Shown piece after piece: positions 1-10,471 of a stretch of 64,000 bases of DNA (positions are counted from its first letter, which is position 1; each line of letters begins with the position of its first letter). The notes beneath the pieces were generated by a model, which was not told where the DNA came from, ran no database searches, and saw nothing but the letters and a program-made list of their open reading frames with translations. The translations under genes and the position numbers were made by a program. The stretch comes from Rosa chinensis (taxonomy: Eukaryota > Streptophyta > Magnoliopsida > Rosales > Rosaceae): NCBI RefSeq assembly GCF_002994745.2, contig NC_037089.1, forward strand, positions 80,066,347 to 80,130,346, given 5' to 3'.

Positions 1-97
1 CATCAAAGTTTTTCATCTCTTCCTCTTCTATCTAACCTCCAAATTTCAGCCCTATTGGAGTAGTTTTGAGATCTGTACACCATTCGAAATTGAGCTG

Positions 98-1080
98 TTG
101 AGAAGCGAATCTGCTCCGAATTTCAACAAGATGTCGAATGAAACTAGACTCGACTTTCCCATGCTTGACTCAACGGGCTCGGATTACCACATTTGGGTAA
201 CCGATGTTGAGAACCACCTCACTTCAAAGGGACTATTACCCATAATCCAGGCACCTAACCAGGATCGTGTGTTCGTGCGAACACCTACAAATTAAGCATG
301 CTCAAGCAGTTATCTTGTTGCGACGCCATATGGTCAAGGCACTCAGATTGGAGTATATGTTGATCAATGATGCAATAGAGCTATGGGTAGTGCTAGAAGT
401 GCGCTTTGACAATGTCCAAGATTCCCTCCTCCCTGACTTGAAGGTTCAATGGAACAATCTGCGCTTTGCTGATTTCAAGTCTGTTGCTAAATATAATTTA
501 GAACCTCTTCGCCTACAGTCTATGTTGAGGTTTTATGGATAACCTGTCACAGAGCAAGGGCTAATTGAAAAAACTCTCTCCACCTTCCCAGTTTTAGCCA
601 TTGTGGTATCAAAGCAATACCGCACTGAAGTCAATGCTGGACGGATCAGGAGGTTTCATCAGCTTATCAATCTCATATCTGTAGGTGAGAAACATGATAA
701 CAAACTCGTGAGGAATTATAATTCAAGGCCCATTGGAACTAAAAGCATTCATGAGGCGAATTATAATGTACTCAAAAGAGGGCGCAAGGAGCGGAACCCT
801 AAGAATAAGGGATATAAGGGACCTATGGGTCCATTTAACTCCCTAACAAGGAAGGAAACCGCAGGTTTGGTACGGATACACGTGGTGGTAATGCCACACG
901 TGAGAGAGGTGGTCGTGGTATCCCTGGTAGTGGTGGTGGGGCCATGGCTCGTGGTGGTGGCACCAACCCTCCTAGGGAACGCCCACAACGTGCACCTCAG
1001 TTAATGGGAGGCAGCCACAATGACATGTGTCATCGATGTGGATCAAGTGAGCATTGGTTCAAGCAATGAAAGGCAAGCGA
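98..1080 (+). pseudogene. Copia gag remnant
   Basis: Two overlapping frames (98-295 and 267-542) followed by a third (603-1004) give a typical copia gag (UBN2/Retrotran_gag type). The N-terminus from the ATG at 131 reads as MSNETRLDFPMLDSTGSDYH, matching the usual gag start that places a short nucleic-acid-facing domain first. A region rich in G, R and N follows, and a zinc-knuckle-like CHRCGSSEHW is readable around 1027-1060 in a shifted frame. At least three frame changes are needed to read through. The gag would form the particle that packages element RNA; here it is non-functional. Confidence 0.8.
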
Positions 1081-1609
1081 GTAACTAGCTTCAAGATACA
1101 GGGCATACAGGGACCTGAGGGAGCAAGAAGTGTACCTTGAAAAGAAGAAGAAGAAAATGGTGGAGACATCCATCTCACCATAGAGAACTTCAAAGCTGAG
1201 GATGAAGTGCACAAGGATGCCGCAGACTTTGATTAGATTAGTCCTTTTATTTTCCAAGAATTTTTGTAATGGCAATATGCCTTAGTCAATAAATAACAAT
1301 TGTATTAAACTCTTTCTTATGTGGTGCACCCAATGAAATATGATGTCTAAGAAAGTCATTGAGATTAATGGTACTTAAGAGAGCCTCGATCCACTAACAT
1401 CTCTCTCTACTTTCCTGGTCATATTTGATTAGAGTTACTAAACGGATGGAGTGACTGCAATGTATCTTAGTTTGATTTTATTTTGGATTAGACTTTTTGG
1501 GACCTTTGATGTAATCATTGGCTATCTTTATTAATAAAGTATCGTATTATTATTCGATGTCATGGACATGTTTTAAATCCGAACTTTATTATTTTTCAGT
1601 ATATTTCCT

Positions 1610-3115
1610 GGAGAGTTGGAATGCCATGTTGATAGTGGCACCACACATACTATATTACGACATAGGAAACTATTTCTATGGATGACGCCTAGTCGATCTT
1701 CTGTGACTATGATGGCTGAACCATCACAATTGATTCATGGTCGAGGACCAGCTCAATTTATGTTGCCAAATGGCACAAGTATTAATGTCACTGAAGCTCT
1801 ATATGCTCCTAGGGCTGGAAGGACCTTATTGAGTTTTAAAGATATAAGAGTCAATGGTTTTCATGTGGAAACACATTGTGAGAATGGACAAGAGTTCATT
1901 TGCATCACCTCTAATGACTACGGACATAAACGAGTATTAGAGAAACTTATGTGTCGCTCTAGTGGGTTGTATGCAACCACTATTCAAATTAATGAACCCA
2001 ACCATGTCATGAGATATGACTTATGGGATTCTGACACATATAGACTTTGGCATGACCGTTTGGGACACCCAGGTCGTGATATGATCCGTATATTAAAGAC
2101 TTCACACGGACATCCATTTTTCAAAACGAAAAGAAGTCACAACTAAAATTCGATCCAAGGTAGGGCTGGAGCTGCCTATCCACTGGGGCCCAAAAGTGGT
2201 ATTGACGCCACCAATACCTCCTTGGTTCCTTTTTCTACTTCTAAAGTCAATTGTGACTTCGTGGCTCAACCAGATACTTCCCTGGTCGCTTCTAATTAAA
2301 GCCCATCTTTCGTTTTGCAAAGCCTGCTCTTTAGCAAAATTAGGATCAAGACCATCCTATGCAAAAGACACTAAGGAAAATATTCCATTCTTACAAAGAA
2401 TCCAAGGTGATATTTGTGGACCTATTCAACCAACTTGCGGACCATTTAAATATTTTATTCTGTTGGTTGATGCATCGACATGATGGTCACATGTCATGCT
2501 ATTGTCCACAAGAAATGCTGCATTTGCTAAACTCCTAGCACAAATCATTAAATTAAGGGCTCACTACCCTAATCATCTCATTAAGTCAATTCGTCTTGAC
2601 AATGCTGGAGAGACATCAAAAACGTTTGATGACTATTGCATGTCCATTGGGATTGAGGTTGAACACCCTGTTCCTCATGTTCACACCCAAAATGGTCTCA
2701 CAGAAACTGCAATTAAAAGACTTCAAATGGTCGCTAGAGCATTGGTTATGCGCACCAATCTCCCTGTTTCTGCTTGGGGCTATGCGATATTGCATGCAAC
2801 TGTGCTCATTCATCTGAGGCCTACTGCCACTCAACCCTTTTCTGCATCCTAGATGGTTACTGGATATGAGCCTGATGTCTCACACTTACGCATATTTGGG
2901 TGTACAGTTTATGTGCCACAGCGCACCAAAATGGGTCCTCAAAGATGATTAGGCATTTATGTTGGATATGACTCTCCAACCATTATCCACTACTTAGAAC
3001 CCTTGACAGGAAATCTATTTACCGCTAGATTTGCGGATTGTCACTTTGATGAGACAGTCTTCTGGTCGTTAAGGGGACATAGGAACAATAATGTTCAACA
3101 AGAACAACATTAATT
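1610..3115 (+). pseudogene. Copia protease, GAG-pre-integrase and integrase remnant
   Basis: From 1616 the frame shows the aspartic protease motif DSGTTHTI. The GAG-pre-integrase segment follows, with LWHDRLGHPG at about 2045-2075. The integrase core is in later frames: the first acidic residue in GDICGP (about 2410), the second in RLDNAGE (about 2590) and the glutamate in QNGLTET (about 2690). A block at 2150-2290 disrupts the zinc-binding region, and in-frame stops occur at about 2481 and 2850. The downstream tail (2850-3115) reads in broken frames as the copia integrase C-terminal region. The enzyme would insert element cDNA; it cannot be made from this copy. Confidence 0.9.
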
Positions 3116-3134
3116 TTCGCGGTCTGTCCCCACT

Positions 3135-5371
3135 TTGTCTCATCATGATCCCCGAACCGCACAGTCCAAAATTGAAGTGCGGAGAATTCTCGGTCTTCAG
3201 AACGTAGCAGACTCTATGCCAGATGCGTTTTCTGATATCGCTAAAGTGACAAGATCACATATACCTGGTACAAACGTGCCTGCAAGGATTGATGTCCCTA
3301 AAAATCATGAACATGGCGCCACCCCTAGGGGTATTAGGCATGGCACCTCCACCACTAATAGTGATGGCAATGTGGCTCAGGCTAGGCTCCCAGCAAGGAA
3401 ACGTGGGAGGCCCAAAGGTTTGATGGATTCTCGCCCGAGAAATAAAGCGAGTTTGGCACAAAAAAATCCATTAATCATCGACATAAATCACGCGTCTCAT
3501 GAAGATATTCTGGATTATGGTTATGTCCAAGAGACATCATTGGGGGACACTCTGATGTTAGAACCACTTCCAGGGAATAGGGAGATCTCCATGAATTACA
3601 CTAGTGTACATGAGACGTTGAATCGAGATTCTATTATCCTTGATGATGTGTTTACATATTCTATTGCTCAAGGAATTATAGAACACGATGATATCGAACC
3701 TCGCTCCGTTGAAGAATGTCAACAAAGAGCAAACTGACCTAAATGGAAAGATGCGATTCAGGTTGAATTGGATTCACTAACAAAGAGACAGGTATTTGGG
3801 CCTATAACGCTGACACCCCCAAGTATAAAGTCTGTTGTCCATAAATGGGTCTTTGTTAGAAAGCGTAATGAGAAAAATGAGGTTGTTAGATACAAAGCCA
3901 GCCTTGTGGCGCGAGGTTTCTCACAATGCCCTGGAATCGACTACGAGGAGACATATTCTCCCGTAATGGACTTTATAACGTTCCGCTACCTTGTCAGTTT
4001 GGTAGCTTCTGAAAAACTTGACATGCAGCTTATGGATGTGGTTACAGCATATCTCTATGGGGATCTAGATTCAGAGATATATATGAAGGTTCCAAATGGA
4101 CTTCAATTATCCAAGTCAAGTGGCTCTAAACCACGGAGCGCGTTCTCAATAAGATTGAGAGGCTCACTATATGGATTGAAACAATCCGGACGGATGTGGT
4201 ATAACCGTCTAAGTGACTACTTGATTGGGAAGAGATATGTCAACAATGAAATATGCCCATGCGTGTTTATAAAGAGGACAAGTTCCGGATTTGCAATTGT
4301 AGCAGTTTATGTCGATGACATGAACCTAATTGGAACTCTAGATGAGTTAAAGGAATTTGAGATGAAAGATCTTGGGAAAGCACGATTTTGCCTCGGACTA
4401 GAACTCGAGCACTGTAGTGATGGGATTATGATCCATCAGTCAGCATATACTCAAAAATTATTAAGGCACTTTAATGAAGATAAAGCAAAGCCTGTGAGTA
4501 ATCCCATGATCCGTCGTAGTCTTGAGCCTAAAAAAGATCCGTTTCATCCAAGGGATGAGGACGAAGACTTATTAGAGGCTGAAGTGCCCTATCTAAGTGC
4601 AATAGGCGCATTATTGTACTTAGCTCAATGCACAAGACCAGACATCTCATTCGCAGTGAACTTGTTAGCTCAACACAGTTCTGCACGAACACGCCGCCAT
4701 TGGATTGGCATCAAGACAATCTTTCGATACTTGAGAGGTACGATTGATATGGGCTTGTTCTATCCTTATAGAGAGAAAACAAATAACGGAGGTGTGGGAT
4801 CGAACTCCACAAGGCAAAACGCCACCTTCTGTGCTCCTTTTCCTTTCCATCAAAATGACAATGATATCTTGATGGATTTTGCTGATGCAGGGTATCTCTC
4901 TGACCCTCACAAAGGTCGTTCCCAAATGGGTTATGTCTTTACCATGGGAAGCACTGCGATATCTTGGAGGTCTACAAAGCAGACCCTCGTTGCTACTTCC
5001 TTAAATCATGCAGAGATTATCGCTTTACATGAAGCCGTGTGAGAATGCATATGGCTAAGGTCTGTAGTTAGACACATTCGAGGAACTTGTGGTTTGAAGT
5101 CTATCACAGATGAACCTACATGCATTTATGAAGATAATGCAGCTTGTATTGAGCAAATGAAGTTAGGTTTCATCAAGGGCGACAACACCAAGCATATATC
5201 GCCTAAGTTCTTTTACAATCAGCAACAAGAAACACTTCTAAATATTGAAGTGAATCAAATCCGTTAAGAGGATAATGTAGCAGACTTGTTTACCAAGTTG
5301 TTACCTAAATCCACCTTCGAGAAACATGTGAAGAGCATCAGATTAAGAAAGTTATCTGAACTCCCATAATT
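3135..5371 (+). pseudogene. Copia reverse transcriptase and RNase H remnant
   Basis: The linker ORF 3135-3737 leads into RT (3768-5042, 424 codons open). The RT active site YVDDMNLIGT lies at about 4308-4340, with YLYGDL and SLYGLKQ upstream, all standard for copia. The RNase H region follows the stop near 5041 and keeps YEDNAACIEQM and ADLFTKLLP in short stretches to about 5371. Stops at 3737 and 5041 and one near 5266 break the polyprotein. The RT frame is the least damaged part of the element, so it is a good handle for clade assignment. Confidence 0.93.
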
Positions 5372-5743
5372 GTAGAAATCAGGAGGAGACCTTGACATCA
5401 GGGGGAGGTATGATGTCTATATGTTCGATCTAGAAGAGTGAAGGACATGTTGTGCTCTTTTTGCCCTTCGACCAGGGTTATTTTTGTCCTACAGGGTTTT
5501 TGTTACCTGGTAAGGTTTTTAGTGAGGCAACAATCAAAGCGTCATCACCGAGTTTGAGCAGCACAAGGGGGAGTGTTGAAGGATATCGACTACTCCACAT
5601 TCACGCGCGTTGTGTTCTTTTTCTCCTTCGACCAAGGTTGTTTTTTCCCATTGGGTTTTTATTACTTGGCAAGGTTTTTGACTAGGCAACTTAGAAACGC
5701 ATAGCAGAGGCAACACTATTGACATGGAATATCCAAGGGGGAG
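5372..5743 (+). repeat. Copia 3' untranslated region with duplicated block and purine tracts
   Basis: Two related blocks of about 100 bp, at about 5437-5550 and 5597-5690, each hold a CTTTTT stretch, a CTTCGACCA(A/G)GG motif and a GGTTTTTRTTACYTGG motif. Each is followed by a run that includes AAGGGGGAGTGTTG (5565-5580 and 5733-5748). The second purine run directly precedes the LTR and is the likely functional polypurine tract. The duplication shows the pre-LTR region was copied within the element. Confidence 0.7.
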
Positions 5744-5947
5744 TGTTGTGAATGATAATGACTATTCATGCAATAGGTATTGCTTAATGTATGCGATTGA
5801 CAGACTCGTAATGTATGCGATTGACATACTTGTAATGTGCAATTGATTAGTATAGCTATTAAGTATAGCCTTTTGTATACATGATGTAACCCTATATAAA
5901 CCTCATGGTGAGATGAATACAATACATTTTTCCAATTCTCTACAACA
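5744..5947 (+). repeat. 3' LTR of the copia element
   Basis: The LTR opens with TGTTGT directly after the purine tract and closes with ACAACA, a perfect 6-bp terminal inverted repeat with TG...CA ends. It is 204 bp, short as is usual for many copia LTRs. A TATA-like CTATATAAACC lies at about 5891-5902, and short direct repeats of TAATGTATGCGATTGACA occur at about 5786-5830. The matching 5' LTR is outside the window. Confidence 0.8.
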
Positions 5948-5984
5948 CAATTAGAATAATGTCATAAATAGATTTTTCTGGGGA

Positions 5985-6575
5985 AAAATCACCCTGAGTA
6001 TCTGAAATACACTTAAGGAGAAGATGTTTCATTCTATTAATTACCATAATCTTAGAAATTATTTTGTAACTAACATTACAAAGACTGATTGCTCAAAATT
6101 GATTAACATTCTCTGGAGTATCAGTTTTGGGAATAAGGACAATATGAGTTTGATTCAGGAGTTCTAAAGACAAAATTGAGAACCTGGTATTTGATGGTAT
6201 GCCAATATCTTTGGTAAAAAATAGCATGGATCCCATCTGGGCCTGGGGCCTTTAAGGCACCAATTTGGGAAACTGCAGTAAAGACCTCGTCTTCTGTGAC
6301 AGGAGAAAGTAGTACATCATTATCATGTTAGGTGATCATAGGCTGTAAATGAATGATGAAATTAGTAATGTCAGTGTGAGAAGGTTGGAAATAAGGAGTA
6401 AAGCGTTTAATAAAACTCTGTCTAAAAAGTGAACTAATTTGAGAAGAATCAGTAATGATCAGGCCATTGTCATCTTTGAGGTAAGTAATCCTCTTTTTCT
6501 TCTGTCAAATAAGAGCTTGAGTTTGAGAGAAAGTGTTATTTTTATCTCCGAAAGTTAGCCAGTTAGTTCTTGCTC
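5985..6575 (-). pseudogene. L1-type LINE reverse-transcriptase fragment
   Basis: On the minus strand the reading from about 6575 down shows the linker NWLTFGDKNNTF, then QTQALI and KKKRITYLKDDNG. The RT entry motif follows: KAPGPDGIHAIFYQRYW (about 6255-6205), then VLIPK-like and DT-PEN segments and a degraded SYKIISK block near 6060. These are the conserved N-terminal RT blocks of plant L1 elements. Both ends are missing and several stops occur. It abuts the Tourist MITE at 6584. Confidence 0.8.
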
Positions 6576-6583
6576 AACTGTTA

Positions 6584-6927
6584 GGCCACGTTTTGTTTGC
6601 GGAAAGTAAGCATCAGGAAAGGAAACTTGTTCATTTCATGCATTTCGGATGCAAAAGGAAATTAAATCATTTCCTGACATAAGGGAAAATAAGGGGGAAA
6701 GTGGTTCCTTCCAAACCCCAAAGGAATCACTTTCCCTCCTTTTTTCCTTGCATTTATTACTCCCAACATATTATTTTATTACATTATTTACAAACTTTTT
6801 AACAACTTTCCTGATAACTTTCCTTACGTTACCAAACATTAGAATGGAAAATTGTTGGGAAGTTTCATTTCCCTTCCCACGGGAAAGACAAAGGAATTAC
6901 TTTCCTTTCCGTGAACCAAACGAGGCC
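6584..6927. mobile_element. Tourist-like (PIF/Harbinger) MITE, 344 bp
   Basis: The terminal inverted repeats are GGCCACGTTTTGTTTGCGG at the left and GGCCTCGTTTGGTTCACGG at the right (read inward). TTA flanks both ends (6581-6583 and 6928-6930). The homologous site at 50177-50179 has one TTA and no element between TGCTCAACTG and ATGTGCTTAT, which is an empty site. The interior has no coding sequence; the track of AT-rich codons inside is incidental. Confidence 0.92.
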
Positions 6928-7365
6928 TTAATGTGCTTATACATGTCCGTGTGTTTAATTTGTTATATTTTCCAGTGAATTGTGGCCGACAGAAACTGAT
7001 TGAATGTAAATCTATCAGGATAGTTTGGCCAAAATGGTGCAAGGGAAGTTGCTTTATTGGATTTTTTAAAGAGTTAAATATGTAGTCAAACTTGTCGAGT
7101 TGCTTTAAGAAGTTAACTGTGTCTTAAATTCGTTAACAGGAGAGCAAGCTTAGGACCTTTAAACACGAAATAAAGAACAAGAAGCTGGTTTGACAAACCT
7201 CTTAGCAAACTAGGGCTTTTGTGTAACTTTATTTAACGAAAGTGCTAAATTCTCAGAGTGTTTCTAGGAATTTTCATGTGATAGGTTTACAAGTCGAATG
7301 ATTGAGATTTGCTCAGTTTTTCATGAAGATGGTAAGAGGTAGTTCTATAGTTTGCAATCTGCAAA

Positions 7366-7905
7366 ATTTTTTATTTTTTTTAATAATGGGGTTTGGAACT
7401 CAGTCAAGCTGGGAGGTTCATCCCCACGCCCATGTTATTATTTATAATATTTTGTCTCACCAGGAGGGACGTAGTACCTGTACGCCGAGCAAACATAGTT
7501 GCGTTACATATATCCTCATAGAGAACGTCCTGCAAGAAAGCAGGAGCCTCAACTGAAAGATCCACAACTTGATCTACACTAGCAAAGTGGGCCAATCGAT
7601 GTGACACACTATTTGCTTCGCGAAAAATATGTCAAACTCTTACATAATCAAATGCTTGGATATAATCCTCCATATTTTGATTCATGGCAGCAACTAGGAG
7701 AGCACAATCACTCTCAATTTCAATCTCCTTCCATCCATGATAGATTGCTAGAAGCAAACCCGCTCTGCAAGCCTCGGCTTCACTATGAAGTGCAAAGCTT
7801 AAATGAGGAATCATTTTGGGCCAGGCTCCTTTGAATCTACCAGTATCATCACGGGCATTAACCCCAATACCCCCACTGTCATCAGAGCTTCTATAAAACA
7901 TAATA
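7366..7905 (-). pseudogene. 5'-truncated LINE end with RNase H-like domain and poly(A)
   Basis: The minus-strand ORF from 7928 to 7632 continues in a neighbouring frame to 7404. It reads as an RVT_3/RNase H-like domain: GGIGVNARDDTGRF (first acidic block), SEAEACRAGLLLAI, IEIESDCALLVAAMN and finally VSHRLAHFAS. The T-run at 7366-7381 on the + strand is the poly(A) tail of a minus-strand insertion. Copy B lacks the domain, going from GCAAAATATTATAGG straight to the AATAGTACAAATGTCAATTG equivalent, so this is a later insertion into copy A. It is separate from the RT fragment at 5985-6575, because its order relative to that fragment is wrong for one element. Confidence 0.85.
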
Positions 7906-8911
7906 GTAGAAAATGTCAATTGACACATGCGTGAGCGTGTGTTAAGAAACTAGTAATTTTTTATTTAGTTATTGTCTCTTTAACTACTGGGTGAGCTTAA
8001 CTACTGGGTTTTGAGACTTCTGACATAGCACAGCAGAGCAAAAATAATAATTTGTAAGGAATTTAATATAAAAATAATTTCAATGGTTATTTATTTATTT
8101 ATATGTGTGGTCATTCACAAACATATTAGAATCATAAGTACAGAGACCTGACAAATTGCACACGACACGAACACGAATGAAATTATAAGGATTTGGTTTG
8201 AGGTTTGTTAGTTTGGTTCCATATACGGTCACCAGGATAAGCATATGAATTTTAATTGTTCAATTTAGTGTTAATCTGACAGGACCCACCCCGAAATTCC
8301 ACCCTGGAATCCGAAGTGGCCTTGCGAGACCCACCTTTAAAGGAGATTTACCAAAAATTTCGGTATAACCTCCCTTAAAAATGGATAACCCAAAATCTTG
8401 CGGAAAACAAAATTCACTTCTAATAGTCCAACCACAACTCCTGGAGCCACCCTGCTCCCAAATTCAACCAATCCCATCACAAAGCTAACAACATCAAACA
8501 TAACAACCAAATGGTACAAGTTACTACAATCACCAAAGTTAGGCCATAGACCTCAAATATAATTCATACAAGTTTGGGTCACATATCCCTTAGTAATCAG
8601 AGCATTCTAGGAATAAAGGTTTGACAAAGAGTACAGTAGGCTAAATAAATAACCTACAAAATGTGATGACGGAAGAGGATGCGGTCACTATGGCCCACTT
8701 CAGAACGCCGAGCAGCAACACTGAAACTGGGCATTTGAAACCGAAGGGCCCAGGGAAAAGTATAGCAAACACGTTAGCGTGAGTGGACAAAAAAATAAAC
8801 AATTTTAAACCAAATGGATTTTATACTTTCCCACATTTAATTTCTTTAAAATTCCCGATGCATGCAAGGATTAACGAAAATAAAACGAGAGGAGTTCCAC
8901 TCTCATAAACC

Positions 8912-10471
8912 GACTAGCCCCGCTAGTCACATATGATTTAAAAGAAAAAGTTGGAACTCTGATACTCAAGGAAAATAAGACCAGCCCCGCTGGTTAAACT
9001 AAAATCGAGCTAGCCCCGCTAGCTTAAGTAGTAAAGTGAGTAGGGGAAGGCGATAGCCATACAAGTGAGCCTCCCAGGCTTGGGTGATAGCCTCCCAGGC
9101 TAAAATACTCCCATAACTAGGGCTGGGCACGGGCCGGTTACTGACTGATACCGAACCCGATACCGAAAATATTATTCGGGACGGGACGGGCCGGGATTAC
9201 GGTTTTTGAAAGTTGGTACCGAAGGTACCGAAACCGATTGAGATCGGGTCGGGCCCGGGCCCAATTCGGGATACCCGACTCTTTTTTTTCCCCGACACTT
9301 CAGTATCCAAATTCTAAAATTTCCAGATTTCAATCATTCAAGATGCAGCTGAAGAGATGCCATATGAAAATATCTGTATTGCGTGACACTAATTTCAAGT
9401 GTAGACGACATTGAAACATAAGAAACCAAGTAGATTAAGTACTAAGAGATCATCTTCCAAGTGAATTAAGGGAAAAAAAAGTGTTTCTGTGACCAGAACA
9501 AAAAAAATAAAGAAGTGTTTCTTCCATATCAAAATCAAAATACAACTCAAATATCAATTTTTACACATCCAGATCTCAACTTTTACAAACCTAGATCTCA
9601 AGAAAAGAAGAAAATAAAATTAACCTCAGATACCACTTCTTCCATAGAACATGCACAAATTGACAAAACCCAGATCTTAAAAAAGATAATCAAAATCGAT
9701 AGGAACAGATCTGGAAGGCATTCCTTGTGGGTGGTGCGACGATTGTGGTGCCCCCGAGCCCCGAGGTTGACTGAAGATGGTTGTGGGCCGAGGATGCCGG
9801 AGTGCAGTGGTGTAGTAGTGATGTCTTTGAAAAATAGAGGCTGAACAAAGGTTGAGGAAAGAAGGGCTGAATAAAGGGTGAGGGAGAGAGAGCCAGAGAG
9901 GGGTGAAAACGGAAGAGGAGAGAGAGGGAGAAGAAAGAAAAGAAACTGGGGTGGGGAGAGAGGGCCGAGAGAGGTGAAGACGGGGGGGGGGGGGGGGGAT
10001 GAGAGAGGGAGAAGAAAGAAAAGAAACTGACAGGGAGGAATAAAGTAATAAAGGATGAGGGAGAGATGGAGACAAGAAGACAGAAAAGAAAGTAGAGTGA
10101 AGATAATATAAATTATACATATTATATATATATATATATATTTATATAAATCGGTACGGGACGGGCCCAAACGGGACAAGAAAATAAGAACCGAAACCCG
10201 TCCCGTTTTTTCGGGATGGGACGGGACGGGCCTAAACAGTGAATTTCAGATTTTGATACCGGCCCGTTTCATCAATTTTCGGGACGGTTTCGGGACGGGA
10301 TCGGGTCTTCGGTTTTGGATGCCCAGCCCTACCCATAACTCCCGTAATATACCCTTACGCCACTAAGTGTAGCGATAGAATACCGGGCTACAGAATTACT
10401 ATCACATAGACAGTAACCTGCGCCACAAAGGCGGAGGGCTACGGTGATCCCATCACCGCGCCACAAAGGCG
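8912..10471. repeat. Hairpin array in solo LTR 1, constant CCC loop
   Basis: Six perfect hairpins have loop CCC and different stems: GACTAGC (8912-8928), ACCAGC (8980-8994), AGCTAGC (9008-9024), AGCCT (9068-9080), TAGCCT (9088-9102) and, beyond the inserted hAT, CGGTGAT (10442-10458). Two more have stem CGCC and loop ACAAA (10421-10433 and 10459-10471). Stems differ from hairpin to hairpin yet remain self-complementary. The array lies between GTGAGTGGAC (8779-8788) and its reverse complement at 10916-10925. Confidence 0.85.
9118..10331. mobile_element. Non-autonomous hAT-like element, 1214 bp
   Basis: The ends are TAGGGCTGGGC and GCCCAGCCCTA, an 11-bp perfect inverted repeat. The 8-bp duplication CCCATAAC lies at 9110-9117 and 10332-10339, as for hAT elements. 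Both subterminal regions are rich in CGGGACGGG and CGGGCCG motifs in opposite orientation. The interior has a G-run at 9981-9998, GA-rich tracts and a TA tract at 10120-10145. The long minus-strand frames inside (9598-10179) are low-complexity Ser/Pro/Leu strings, not a transposase. Confidence 0.92.

Larger units (their letters stand above)
1..5947 (+). mobile_element. Degenerate Ty1/copia LTR retrotransposon, 5' end outside window
   Basis: The domains run in copia order on the + strand: gag, protease, GAG-pre-integrase, integrase, reverse transcriptase, RNase H, purine tract, 3' LTR. Integrase before reverse transcriptase separates copia from gypsy. The 5' LTR is not in the window; position 1 lies just upstream of gag. 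Many stops and frameshifts break every domain, so the element is dead. The 280 bp between gag and protease (about 1280-1600) is non-coding spacer of the kind such elements often carry; I saw no separate insertion in it. The 5' target-site duplication cannot be read because the left end is missing. Confidence 0.95.

Noticed and set aside
603..620. TGGTATCAAAGCAA resembles the initiator-tRNA primer-binding site of copia elements
   Set aside because: It lies inside the gag reading frame (VVSKQYRTE) and not after an LTR.
5985..7905. RT fragment and RNase H domain as one LINE
   Set aside because: On the minus strand RNase H would lie upstream of RT, the wrong order. Copy B also shows the RNase H part is a separate insertion with its own poly(A).
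9598..10179. 193-codon minus-strand ORF
   Set aside because: Peptide is low-complexity Ser/Pro/Leu from GA- and TA-rich tracts in a non-autonomous hAT element; an overlapping frame is just as open.
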